Below are positions 1 through 8,011 of a stretch of 64,000 nucleotides of DNA, one piece after another; the first letter of the stretch is position 1; each line of letters begins with the position of its first letter. The stretch spans positions 186,001 to 250,000 of the forward strand of contig NZ_CP102332.1 of the NCBI RefSeq assembly GCF_024600715.1, written 5' to 3'. A program made the translations under genes and the position numbers. This DNA is from Streptomyces changanensis (GTDB lineage Bacteria; Actinomycetota; Actinomycetes; Streptomycetales; Streptomycetaceae). The notes beneath the pieces are model-generated. The model did not search any database, was not told the origin of the DNA, and saw nothing but the letters and a program-made list of their open reading frames with translations.

Positions 1-224
1 CCGGCCGCGGCCTCGATCATCTCGCGCCGTCCGTGGCCCACGTGCGCCAGCATGAGCCCGCCGGTGGCGTCCAGGTACTCGCGGCCGTGCGCGTCGCGTA
101 AGCGACAACCGGAACCCGCCACCATCACGATGCGATCGGTGACGTCACCGGGCAGGTGCGGGTGGATCAACCGGGATCGATCCTTCTTGACCAGGGCGTC
201 TGCTTCTACCAGTGGTCCCGTCAT
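1..224 (-). CDS. Class III PLP-dependent aminotransferase, N-terminal part (runs off the window)
   Basis: The first 74 codons of a gene that continues past the left edge. The protein begins MTGPLVEADALVKKD and reaches EYLDATGGL followed by VGHGR, the N-terminal strand and substrate-pocket region of class III (omega-type) aminotransferases, which move an amino group between an amine and a keto acid using pyridoxal phosphate. The lysine that binds the cofactor lies outside the window. The ATG at 224 has GAGGA about 7 bases upstream. Codon 42 (bases 99-101) is the rare leucine codon TTA, so translation may depend on the bldA tRNA. The substrate cannot be told from this fragment. The class is fairly sure; the exact enzyme is not. 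Confidence 0.8.
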   Translation of the reverse strand, partial: MTGPLVEADALVKKDRSRLIHPHLPGDVTDRIVMVAGSGCRLRDAHGREYLDATGGLMLAHVGHGRREMIEAAA

Positions 225-448
225 CGCATCCTCACATCGGGAATCGGCCGAATTTTCCATTCCAGGCGTTCTCCGCGTGGATGCTAGTGCGCGGTGGAAG
301 GAAGGGAAACGCTGTTCAAGTGAAGCGGTTCCCGAGGGAATACGGACGGGTGGATTCCCCCGTGCCGCTTCGGATCTCCCGAAGACTACGGCGCGGCGAT
401 CGGCGGTGAATTCCGCACGGCGGCGAAAAACACCGATTCCCGATCCGG

Positions 449-664
449 TCAGGGGGGCGACGGGGCGTTCGGGTCCTCGTCGGCCGTCGGGAGGCGCGCC
501 TGGCCCTGGGCCCAGTCGTCGACCCAACCGCACACCCCGCACGCGTACCGGCCGTTGAGCCCGGACACCTGTGACCCGCACGCCTCGCACATCGTCGTCG
601 TGATCTCCGGCGTGGTCGGCCGCGTCCCGGCCGCTTCACGCTCCGGCTCCCACCTCCTGGCCAT
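449..664 (-). CDS. Small zinc-ribbon protein, 71 aa
   Basis: A 71-residue protein with two CxxC knuckles: CEAC near residue 26 and CGVC near residue 42, the second followed by GWVDDWAQGQ. This spacing is that of a single zinc ribbon. The N-terminus is basic and the C-terminus acidic and proline-rich. The ATG at 664 lies inside the end of the upstream zinc-ribbon gene (29-base overlap), with GGGGGAGGG about 12 bases upstream, so the two are probably translated together. No enzymatic domain is seen; it may bind nucleic acid or a protein partner. Function unknown. Confidence 0.65.
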   Translation of the reverse strand: MARRWEPEREAAGTRPTTPEITTTMCEACGSQVSGLNGRYACGVCGWVDDWAQGQARLPTADEDPNAPSPP

Positions 665-779
665 CGCCGCTCGACCCTCCCCCCGGCGACGGGGTCACGC
701 GCGACCAGCCGCAGCCCTGCGAGCACGTCCACCGCGGGCCCTGCTGTAACGCCTGCGCACCGCACCGCTGACAGTTCAC
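636..779 (-). CDS. Very small zinc-ribbon protein with a TTA codon, 47 aa
   Basis: A 47-codon gene starting at GTG 779 with a strong GGAGG 7 bases upstream, which decides the start; the longer open frame upstream is low-complexity. The protein has CQRC near residue 3 and a C-S-Q-G-C cluster near residue 21, then GWSRV, so it is a one-finger zinc ribbon of the same style as the next gene, which overlaps its 3' end. Codon 11 (bases 747-749) is TTA, the codon read by the bldA tRNA, unusual in so short a gene. Function unknown; pairing and TTA codon suggest a small developmentally controlled factor, which is inference. Confidence 0.6.
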   Translation of the reverse strand: MNCQRCGAQALQQGPRWTCSQGCGWSRVTPSPGGGSSGDGQEVGAGA

Positions 780-1055
780 ATCCGTCCTCCGATCGGTCGC
801 CGCCGGTCGCACCCGTCCGGTCCCCTCCAGTCTCACAGCGCGACGGCGTGACGGGGATGCCGCCCGGCGACCGCCACCCTTCCGTGGGAGCCCGCGGCGG
901 GGAGCCGGTGCGGGCGCGCTCCTGTCACGGCGTCCCGGGGTGCGCGCTCCGGCCGGGCTCGCCAGAAATTCCGGTGCGGGCACCGCCGTTGGGGCCCAGT
1001 ATGTGCGGGGCGACGTCCTCGGCCCGTCACTCTCCCTCCGTCTTGGCAGGAACAG

Positions 1056-1083
1056 GGCAACCTTTTGCGGGGGGCGCGAGTCT
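1056..1083 (+). promoter_or_regulatory. Possible ECF-type promoter of the lipoprotein gene
   Basis: GGCAACC at 1056-1062 and AGTCT at 1079-1083, 16 bases apart, look like the -35/-10 pair used by actinobacterial extracytoplasmic-function sigma factors (GGAAC-like -35). It sits 32 bases before the apparent start of the lipoprotein gene. Judged by eye only. Confidence 0.35.
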
Positions 1084-1114
1084 ACGGACCGATCACATCT
1101 ACGAGGAGACCACC

Positions 1115-2221
1115 ATCACCGCCATACGCAAGACCCTCACCGCCACCGCAGTCGTCGGCGCCGTCCTCGCGGGTTCGGCCGCGTGCGGCACGGTGGAGCA
1201 GCTGTCCGCGGGACAGAAGCTCGACCGGGCCTTCGAGAAGCTCGACAAGGAGAAGTCGCTCTCCTTCGAGCTGTCCCTGGACACCGACGCGGCGTCGCTG
1301 AAGGCGCTGGACGACACGTCGGACCCCGAGCCCGGCGACGAGATCCCGGACGAGGCGGTGGAGCTGCTCCGCGGAGCGAAGGTCAGCGTCACCGTGCAGT
1401 CGAAGAAGCCGTTCGGCGAGGCCGGTGAGAAGGACTTCGACGGCATGGCCATGAAGGTCAGCACCCCGGACGGGGACCTCCTGGAGTACCGGGTCGTCGG
1501 CGACCACACCTACTTCCGCTCCGACGTGGACACTCTCGGCAAGGCCATGGGCAGCCCCCTGCCGAAGGCGGGGGACCTGCCCCCGGAGGCCGGCGCGCTC
1601 AAGAAGGTGCTCGAGGGCGAGTGGGTGAAGATCGACAACAAGAAGATGGAGGAGCTCGCGGCCGAGAAGGGCGGGGAGCCCGGTGCGAAGCCCTCGCCGG
1701 AGCCCAGCCTCGACGCCGCGACACAGAAGAAGCTCGTGGAGGCCCTGCGCGAGGTCGTCGCGCGCGAGGTCGACTTCGCGACGGCCGGAGGCGAGGGCGG
1801 CACCGAGCACATCACCGCCACGGCCCCCTTCCGCACGCTGATCACCGAGATGATCGGCGAGATCCGCCCGCTGGCGAAGGACCTCCCGCCGGGTGTGGAA
1901 CTGCCGACGGACAAGGACCTGAAGGACGCCCCGAACACCAAGGTGACGGCGGACTTCACGCTGAAGAACGGTGAGCTGACCGAGGTCCGCGTCGACCTCG
2001 CCAAGCTCGCCGAGAACGCCAAGGTCAAGAAGCTCGGCCTCGTGGTGCGGATGAGCGGGGGCGTCAAGCCCACCGCCCCGACCGGCGCCACGGAGCTGGA
2101 CATCGAGGAGCTCATGGAGAACCTCTTCGCCGGCCCGGGGATGGGCGCGGAAGGGCCCACCGGGAGCGAGTTCCCCGAGGAAGGCTTCGCGGACGAGGGG
2201 TTCGTCGAGGAGACCGCGTAA
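1115..2221 (+). CDS. Secreted lipoprotein, 368 aa, apparent ATC start
   Basis: The mature protein begins at a lipobox Cys about 24 codons in (GSAAC after a basic start IRKTLT and a hydrophobic run), so it is exported and lipid-anchored. It continues with a long charged domain rich in Lys/Glu/Asp, organised like LppX/LprG-type mycobacterial lipoproteins that bind lipids, a fold guess only. A similar family of unknown function is common in Streptomyces. The start is odd: GAGGAG lies 6 bases before ATC (1115-1117) exactly where a signal peptide should begin, with no ATG, GTG or TTG in frame there. The next in-frame canonical starts upstream are TTG near 1043 and ATG near 1001, both giving an atypical N-terminus. 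Confidence 0.75.
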   Translation: MTAIRKTLTATAVVGAVLAGSAACGTVEQLSAGQKLDRAFEKLDKEKSLSFELSLDTDAASLKALDDTSDPEPGDEIPDEAVELLRGAKVSVTVQSKKPFGEAGEKDFDGMAMKVSTPDGDLLEYRVVGDHTYFRSDVDTLGKAMGSPLPKAGDLPPEAGALKKVLEGEWVKIDNKKMEELAAEKGGEPGAKPSPEPSLDAATQKKLVEALREVVAREVDFATAGGEGGTEHITATAPFRTLITEMIGEIRPLAKDLPPGVELPTDKDLKDAPNTKVTADFTLKNGELTEVRVDLAKLAENAKVKKLGLVVRMSGGVKPTAPTGATELDIEELMENLFAGPGMGAEGPTGSEFPEEGFADEGFVEETA

Positions 2222-2233
2222 CCCTCCGCGCGA

Positions 2234-2258
2234 GGCCCGCGCCACGAGAACGCGGGCC
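2234..2258 (+). terminator. Hairpin after the lipoprotein gene
   Basis: GGCCCGCG (2234-2241) pairs with CGCGGGCC (2251-2258) across a 9-base loop, 12 bases past the stop codon. No T-tract follows, as is usual in this group. The rest of the gap to 2541 is GC-rich with a short direct repeat around CCCGGTCAGGTCACGTC (about 2464-2485) and no gene. Confidence 0.5.
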
Positions 2259-2541
2259 CGCTAGGGGCTCGGCCGCCCGGCCGCCCGCGGCGGCGGGGCG
2301 GCCGGGCCGGCGGGGCGTACGGCGGCTGACGACGCCGGGCCCGCCCGGTCCCGGGCGGGGCCGGCGGCACGCCTTGCCCGGCAGTAGGCGGCCCGGCAGT
2401 ACACCGGCCCGGCCGCTGCCATCACGAGCGCGCCCGGTCAGGTCGGCTGCGCCAGGTCACGTCGGCCCGGTCAGGTCACGTCGCCCCGGCCCGGCAGCTT
2501 CGGGCCGGCCCACGGTCACGGGTCGTGGGCGGCCCGGCGGC

Positions 2542-3612
2542 TCACCGGCTGACGCCGCAGCCGTCGTCGGAGACCGTGTTGCCGCCGAGGTCGACGAATT
2601 TGGCGAGTACGGCACGGCAGTCGTCCGGGCCCGCCAGGCTGGTGTTGCCGGTGACGGTGCTGTTCTTCAACCGGACGCTGCCGGGGCCGACGGGCACGGG
2701 CGGGCCGGGCACGTAGGCGAGAGTGATGTTGACGCCGCCGCCGCCCTTGTCGGCGTGGTTGCCGGTCACCTTGGTGTCCACGAGCGTGACGTCCCGGATG
2801 CCCCGCACGTCGATGCCGCCGCCGTAACCGGCCAGCTCACCGGGGCGGGTGGGGTCGTGGGGGTCGACGACGCGGTTGCCGGTGATGGTGGACCGCTCGA
2901 CCAGCCCCGCCGAGTCGAACCGGATGCCGCCGGCCTCGCCGGCCTCGTTGTGGTCCACGAGGCTGTCGCGCAGGGCGAAGGAGCTCAGCGGGATGTTCTG
3001 GACCGCGCCGCCGATCCTCCCGGTGTTCCGGGTGAGGTGAACGCGCTCCATCGTCAGGTCGGACGAGTTCAGCACCGCGCCGCCGCCGTAGTAGTTGTAG
3101 AGGGACGCCGTGGGTTCCGAACGGCCCCCGGTGATGGTGAGGTCCGAGATCGTCGACGGCCGCATCACGGTGAACACCCGGTCGATGCCGTGGCCGTCGA
3201 TGACCGTCCTGCCCGCTCCGGCCCCGGTGATCGTGGTGGGCGCGAAGACCTTCAGGTTGCCGTGTGCCGTGTCGGCCAGCGTGTAGTCGGTGAAGGCCCG
3301 TCCGAGGAGGGGCGGGATGGCGAGGTCGTACCGGCCTGCCGGGAGCACGATCGTCGAGCCCGGGTGCGCGTTGGCCTCCATGATCGCCGCGCGCAGCGTG
3401 CAACCACCCTTCGTCGACAGGCACTTGCCGTCGGAGCGCGACGCGTCGGGCGCGTCGGTACGGCTGTCGACCACGATCCGCTGGGCCTGTGCCGTCTGCG
3501 CGTGCGCCGTGCCCTGGCCGGGCACCAGGGCCGCGGCGAGACCCAGGACCGCGCCGGCCACGGCCGTCGCGCGGACCGTCGTCTGTGCTGATGTCCCCTT
3601 GGTTTTGATCAT
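2542..3612 (-). CDS. Secreted right-handed beta-helix protein, 356 aa
   Basis: A Sec-type signal peptide (basic MIKTKG start, hydrophobic core, cleavage near AHA-QTAQ at about residue 38) is followed by a CSLREA-like element (GGCTLRAAIMEANA) and then successive coils with N-x-[ILV]-x-G patterns such as LTITGG, GGGAVLNSS and VTGNHADKGGGG. This is the parallel beta-helix seen in secreted polysaccharide-active or adhesive proteins; no lyase or hydrolase catalytic set was recognised. The ATG at 3612 has a weak ribosome site. A better purine run (AAGGGGA) lies just inside the frame but no ATG or GTG follows it. Confidence 0.75.
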   Translation of the reverse strand: MIKTKGTSAQTTVRATAVAGAVLGLAAALVPGQGTAHAQTAQAQRIVVDSRTDAPDASRSDGKCLSTKGGCTLRAAIMEANAHPGSTIVLPAGRYDLAIPPLLGRAFTDYTLADTAHGNLKVFAPTTITGAGAGRTVIDGHGIDRVFTVMRPSTISDLTITGGRSEPTASLYNYYGGGAVLNSSDLTMERVHLTRNTGRIGGAVQNIPLSSFALRDSLVDHNEAGEAGGIRFDSAGLVERSTITGNRVVDPHDPTRPGELAGYGGGIDVRGIRDVTLVDTKVTGNHADKGGGGVNITLAYVPGPPVPVGPGSVRLKNSTVTGNTSLAGPDDCRAVLAKFVDLGGNTVSDDGCGVSR

Positions 3613-4019
3613 GGGGCAGGACGTTATCCCCGAAAGCTACCGACAAGTAGGACGAAGATCACGGAATGGGTTTTTGGCTGCATACCGGCGCAAAACCACT
3701 CCAGACCCGCCCCGTTCCCGGCTCCGCCTTCCCCTCCCCCGCGCCCCCACACCCCGACGGACGCGAACGCGGCGGGCGAATCCCCCGGTGACGCGCGCCG
3801 GCGCCGCCGGGTCGACGGGCGCGTACCCGCTCCGGCGTACCGGCACGAGCGGGACACTCCGGCCGAGAAGGCCGTCTTGCCGAACGCCGGAGGAACCACC
3901 ATCTGGAGCGGGTCTTCGACGGCGCCCGCTGAGCCACTTCGCCGCGATCTGCGTGCCCACGTGCCGCCGCTCCCCCGCGCCGCCACGCCCCGGGTCGGGA
4001 CGAGCCGGACCCCGGGGCA
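3613..4019. other. Intergenic stretch, no gene seen
   Basis: About 400 bases between the beta-helix gene and the broken phosphatase gene. The first 90 bases are less GC-rich than their surroundings and probably hold the beta-helix gene's promoter on the minus strand. The remainder is C-rich low-complexity DNA with only shadow open frames. Confidence 0.6.
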
Positions 4020-5281
4020 CTACCCCCGACGGTGCGGGGAGCCGGCGTCGCCGGAACCCTCCGAGCCGACGGAACCCTGCGGGCGGCGGGAGGCGTGGGG
4101 GCCGTGGGAGGAGAGACCGGTCAGGTCGGCCGCCTTGTGGGCCGGCTCCAGCCGCGGGCCGATCCACTCGCACAGCAGGACGGTGGCGTCGTCCTGGAGG
4201 TGGCCGTCATGGTAGGCGAGCACGGCGTGGACGAGCCGGCGCAGCGTCTCGGGGACGGGCAGGCCGTCGGCGTGGTGGCGGATGAGGAAGTCGGTGAAGC
4301 GTTCCAGGCCGAACTCCGGGCCGCCGGGCCTGCGGGCCTCGGTGATGCCGTCGGTGTAGAGCACGATGCGGTCGCCGGGCTGCAGCTGCTCCCGGCACTC
4401 GGTGCTGGGCAGGCCGAGGTCGGTGCCCATGGGGTGTGCCGGCGGGCAGGCGAGGTTCGTGGTCCAGCGGTTGTCGCGGATGACGATCGGCGGGTGGTGG
4501 CCGCGGTTGACCCACCGCAGCAGGCCGGTACGGGTGTCGAGGGTGGCCAGGATGCCGGTGACGTACCGTCGGCGGTCGTACTGCTCGATGAGCGCGGCCT
4601 CGACGGCCTCGGCCCTGCCGACGAGGTCGGCGCCCTGGCGGCGGGCGTTGCGGCACGCGCCGAGCGCCAGCGTCCCGGACAGGCCGGCGGCGGTGTCGTG
4701 CGGTACGCGGGCTCCAGGGACGCCGCGATCGCCACCCGCCCGTCCGCGTACGTGCGGGGCGGCAGCAGGTTCCACTGCATCTCCGCGGCGACGCTCATGG
4801 GTTCGACACGCACCAGCTTGGCGAGCGCGTCGCTGGTCCCGCGCTTGCTGACGAGGATCAACGCGATGAGCCCGGCCAGCGCCTCCATGTCGTCACGGAC
4901 GTCCGGGCCGTCGCGTTCGGCGCTCACCCGGAGCAGGCCGATGCGCTCGGTGCCGTCCAGAAGCGGCACCCACCACTCGCACCCGCCGTCGGCGGCCGGT
5001 GCGGCCGGCAGGACGTCGCTGTACTGGTAGGCCCGTCCCGCGGCGGTCCCCTCGACCGGCACCATCGCCTCGTACGGCGGGTCCGCTTGCTCCTCCTCGC
5101 CGGTGAGCAGGCACAACATGGTGCGCTGCACGTCGGCCAGGTAGATCGCCACCCGGTGGAAGCCGGCGGCGCGGGCGACCTCGGACGCCTTGACCGGCAG
5201 CAGCTCGACGGGCATCAGATGGCTGGCGGCCAGCAGGTCCGCGAGCATGAGCCGTCCGCCCTCGCTGCTCCCTCGCCCCAC
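4020..5281 (-). pseudogene. GAF/PP2C (SpoIIE-type) phosphatase gene broken by an internal deletion
   Basis: The GTG at 5281 with GGAGGT upstream opens a frame encoding a GAF-like sensor part and the linker typical of Streptomyces PP2C phosphatases (SVAAEMQWNLLPPRTY, then LEPAYR). At about 4698-4702 the frame stops making sense; coding resumes in another frame with HDTAAGLSGTLALGACRNA and continues to YTDGITEARRP, FLIRHHADG and DDATVLL, the second half of the same domain, ending at 4020. Between LEPAYR and HDTAAG the family normally has about 25-35 residues holding the GGD metal-binding motif and the end of the core. Their loss plus a frameshift means no active phosphatase. Such enzymes normally dephosphorylate anti-sigma antagonists. 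Confidence 0.8.
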
Positions 5282-5734
5282 CCGGGCACCTCCGGTCGTC
5301 CTCGCCGTCCGCCCCGGGACGGCTGCTTTCCGTCGTGCGGCCCCGTGGACGGGCCCGGTGTACGTGGCACCCGATCCGCCTCCCCACCTCCCGCTGGACC
5401 ATTACCCCCTCGGGAAGGTCTCATCGCCCCGGGCTCCGCCGTCCGCGCGGCTCCGCCGTCCGCGCGGGTGCCCGCCCCGGCCGGACGGACGGCAGGGGCG
5501 CACGCCCCCCGCCGCACGCTCCCCGGGCCGTCCACGGCGTCGACGGGTCCGCAGGGGCTGACCGCGTGCGGCGCGTCGGGCGGGGCTTCGGAACGGCTGC
5601 GGCGGCGGAGCCAGGGGCGCCGCAGCGGGTGCGCCGGCGGAGGGCGGGTGCGCCGGCGGAGGCGGGTGTGCCGGAGCGGCCCCGAGGGCAGGGGCGGGTG
5701 ATGGTGGGCGGCCCATCGGGGCAGGTGGGACACC
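5282..5734. other. Intergenic stretch with a short direct repeat
   Basis: No convincing gene. An approximately 17-base unit, GCGGGTGCGCCGGCGGA, occurs twice near 5625 and 5644, with a third diverged copy after it. The open frames here lack ribosome sites and recognisable protein. Confidence 0.5.
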
Positions 5735-6544
5735 ATGGACGACACACGGCACCTCCCCGTCTCCGGCCTCCGCGGACGCGATGGTGGTCGCATGGGACAG
5801 ACGACGACCCCCGGCATCTTCACCCGCCGGTTCGGGCCCCCGCCGCGCGACGACGTTCCGGTCGTGGTGCTGGTGCACGGGCTCGGGCTGTCGGGCCGGT
5901 ACTTCGTGCCGCTCGCGCGACGGCTGGCGGCGGGCGGGGCGAGCGTGCTCGTACCGGACCTGCCGGGCAACGCACGGTCACGGTCCGCCGTACGCCGCAT
6001 GCCGGACGTCGGTGCGCTCGCCGAGGCGGTCGGCGACTGGCACCGGGGGCTGTCCCTGGGGCCGTGCACGTTCGTCGCCAACTCGGTCGGCTGCCAGGTC
6101 GTCGCGGCCTTCGCCGCCCGCCACCCCCGCCGGGTGGACCGGGCGGTGATGGTCGGCCCCGCGCTCGAACCGGGGGCGTCCGGCTGGCGCCAGGCGGGGC
6201 GGCTCCTCGCGGACGCGCCCCGCGAGCCGCTCCCGCTGCTCGCCGTGGCGACGGCCGACTACCTGCTGACGGGCCCGCTGCGCTTCGCCGCGTCGTTCCG
6301 GCACGCCCTGCGGGACGCGGCCACGTCGTTCGAGGGGAACCTCGCCCGGGTCCGGGCGCCGACGCTCGTGGTACGGGGTGCGCGTGACCCCCTCGCCTCC
6401 GGCGCCTGGGTACGGCGGGTGGCGCGCACGGTCGTCGACGGGCACCTCGCCGAGGTGCGGAACGCCGCGCACGCGGCCCACTACAGCGCGCCGGACGCCA
6501 TGGCCGCGCTGATCAGGACGTTCGTGACAGGAGGACGCGCGTGA
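5735..6544 (+). CDS. Alpha/beta-fold hydrolase, 269 aa
   Basis: The core begins VVVLVHGLGLSGRYF (the HG oxyanion-hole loop after strand 3), continues VLVPDLPGNARS, and has the nucleophile elbow ANSVG in which Asn replaces the usual first Gly of GxSxG. A late Asp (VRGARDPLA) and His near AAHAAHYSAP complete a plausible triad. Family members hydrolyse esters, amides or C-C bonds; the substrate is unknown. The ATG at 5735 has AGGTGGG upstream; an in-frame ATG at 5792 is an alternative. The stop overlaps the GTG of the next gene, so the two are one unit. Confidence 0.75.
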   Translation: MDDTRHLPVSGLRGRDGGRMGQTTTPGIFTRRFGPPPRDDVPVVVLVHGLGLSGRYFVPLARRLAAGGASVLVPDLPGNARSRSAVRRMPDVGALAEAVGDWHRGLSLGPCTFVANSVGCQVVAAFAARHPRRVDRAVMVGPALEPGASGWRQAGRLLADAPREPLPLLAVATADYLLTGPLRFAASFRHALRDAATSFEGNLARVRAPTLVVRGARDPLASGAWVRRVARTVVDGHLAEVRNAAHAAHYSAPDAMAALIRTFVTGGRA

Positions 6545-7050
6545 AGCCGTCGAAGACCACCACCCGCACGCCCAGGTCCGAGGAGGACGGCGGCAAGCCC
6601 TCGCCGTGGCTGCGCGTCCTGCCCGGTGTCTCACCGGAGCGGCGCGGACTGGTGCTGGCCTGGTGGGGGTTCGCCCTCACCTTCGGCGGTATGCGTCTGC
6701 TCACCTGGCTCATCCACATCGACGTGGCCGGCATGGGTGACGTCCAGGCCGGCGGGGTCCACCTCCACCACTACGTGTGGGGCATCCTGCTGCTCGCGGC
6801 CGTCGGTGTGGCGGGCCTGGTCCAGCGCTCCGCCCGGGCACGCGCGTGGATGGGCCTGGCCTACGGGGTCGGCCTGGCGCTGGTGGTGGACGAGGCCGCG
6901 CTGCTGATCAGCTTGGAGGACGTGTACTGGGACACCGAGGGCGGCGTCAGCATCGCCCTGGCCATCGGGGTGATCGCCGTCGCGGGCGGCGTCCTGGCGG
7001 TCACGCGGGACCGCGGCTCCTCGGCGGCGCGTCACCGGGACGACGGCTGA
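6541..7050 (+). CDS. Integral membrane protein with HLHHYVWG motif, 169 aa
   Basis: The start GTG overlaps the hydrolase stop by four bases and has AGGAGG upstream. About four membrane segments are visible (roughly residues 40-58, 78-93, 103-124, 139-155). A conserved HLHHYVWG motif sits before the second segment and DEAALL follows the third; this His-rich loop recurs in actinobacterial membrane proteins of unknown role. Being coupled to the hydrolase, it may anchor it or share its substrate, which is inference. Confidence 0.65.
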   Translation: MKPSKTTTRTPRSEEDGGKPSPWLRVLPGVSPERRGLVLAWWGFALTFGGMRLLTWLIHIDVAGMGDVQAGGVHLHHYVWGILLLAAVGVAGLVQRSARARAWMGLAYGVGLALVVDEAALLISLEDVYWDTEGGVSIALAIGVIAVAGGVLAVTRDRGSSAARHRDDG

Positions 7051-7089
7051 GGGCGACGGCTGAGGGCGAGGAGCGGTGCGCGGCGGCGG

Positions 7090-7163
7090 GCGCGGAAGGC
7101 ACCGCGGGACGGCGGACGCGCGCGGAAGGCACGGCGGGCACCCGCGGGACGGCGGACGCGCGC
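7090..7163. repeat. Short direct repeats between convergent genes
   Basis: CCGCGGGACGGCGGACGCGC occurs at 7102-7121 and again at 7142-7161, 40 bases apart, and GCGCGGAAGGCAC occurs at 7090 and 7120. The repeats fill most of the 174-base gap between the membrane-protein gene and the acetyltransferase. No gene. Confidence 0.6.
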
Positions 7164-7224
7164 CGGAGGGCGGATACCGCGCGGGAGGAGCGGCGCCGGG
7201 TGGGGGCGGCGCCTCCGGTGCCGG

Positions 7225-7743
7225 TCAGGGATGGCGGACGAGCTCCGCCGCCAGGAGGTCCATCAGCAGCCCGTCGTGCCAGGTGCCGTCGGCGCCGCGT
7301 TCGTACTGCCGCATGACCCCCACCGGCCGGAAGCCGACCTTGGTGTAGCAGCGGATCGCCGCGGCGTTGTCGGCCGCCGGGTCGATGACGAGCCGGTGGT
7401 AGCCAAGGACGTCGACGAGGTGGCGGGCGAGGGTCCGTACGGCGTCGGTGCCCAGCCCCCCGCCGTGCGCGGCGGGGTCGAGGAAGAGGTCGATGCCGGC
7501 GTGCCGGTAGTCCGGCTCGTCCTCGGCGTACCACTGGATCATGCCGACGATCCGGTCCCGGTGCTCGACGGTCAGCCACCGGTTGTCGGGGTCGTCGAAC
7601 TCCCGCGCCATCTCCGCCCCCAGGTCGTCCCCTCCCCTCCACCGGGCGCGCACCTCGGGTGTCGCCCGGATGGCCGCCAGGGCGGGGATGTCCTCGCGGA
7701 CGGTGGGGCGCAGGACGACGGAGGCGCCACGCAACACGGTCAT
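7225..7743 (-). CDS. GNAT acetyltransferase resembling aminoglycoside 6'-N-acetyltransferases, 172 aa
   Basis: The protein shows the GNAT fold: N-terminal LRPTVREDIPAL, central strand IDLFLDP, acetyl-CoA loop GGGLGTDAV, then VIDPAADNAAAIRCYTKVGF and an ending WHDGLLMDLLAAEL. The DPAADNAAAIRCYEKxGF stretch and the WHDGLLMDLL tail are typical of the AAC(6')-like branch of the RimJ/RimL group. It would transfer acetyl from acetyl-CoA to an amine; whether aminoglycosides are substrates cannot be seen. The start ATG at 7743 was chosen because residues upstream in the longer frame are low-complexity and outside the family; no clear ribosome site precedes it. Confidence 0.75.
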   Translation of the reverse strand: MTVLRGASVVLRPTVREDIPALAAIRATPEVRARWRGGDDLGAEMAREFDDPDNRWLTVEHRDRIVGMIQWYAEDEPDYRHAGIDLFLDPAAHGGGLGTDAVRTLARHLVDVLGYHRLVIDPAADNAAAIRCYTKVGFRPVGVMRQYERGADGTWHDGLLMDLLAAELVRHP

Positions 7744-7798
7744 GGGCGGGAACGGTACGCCAACGGGCAGGCCCGCGCCCCTGGAATTCCCCGCGGCG

Positions 7799-7849
7799 GG
7801 GCAGCGGCGCGGCGCGTTCCGGGCAGCGGCGCGGCGCGTTCCGGGCAGC
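7799..7849. repeat. 22-base tandem repeat upstream of the acetyltransferase
   Basis: GGGCAGCGGCGCGGCGCGTT-CC is present in two complete copies (7799-7820, 7821-7842) and a partial third. It lies in the 268-base space between the divergently transcribed acetyltransferase and dioxygenase-like genes. Confidence 0.65.
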
Positions 7850-8011
7850 GCGGGGGCGTGGCGCGTCGCGCGCGGCAGGACAGGGGCGCGTTCCGCCGGT
7901 CGGTGCAGCGCCGACAGGCCCGGAGGTGATTTCCGCCCCGCTTCCGGTAACAGTGCCAGGAGGCGCCGGCCGCCTTCCCCCACTCCCGGACGAACTGCGA
8001 CGGAGCGCGAT

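Noticed and set aside
848..1114. Upstream extension of the lipoprotein from ATG 848
   Set aside because: It would bury the signal peptide 89 residues inside the protein, and the sequence is typical intergenic DNA.
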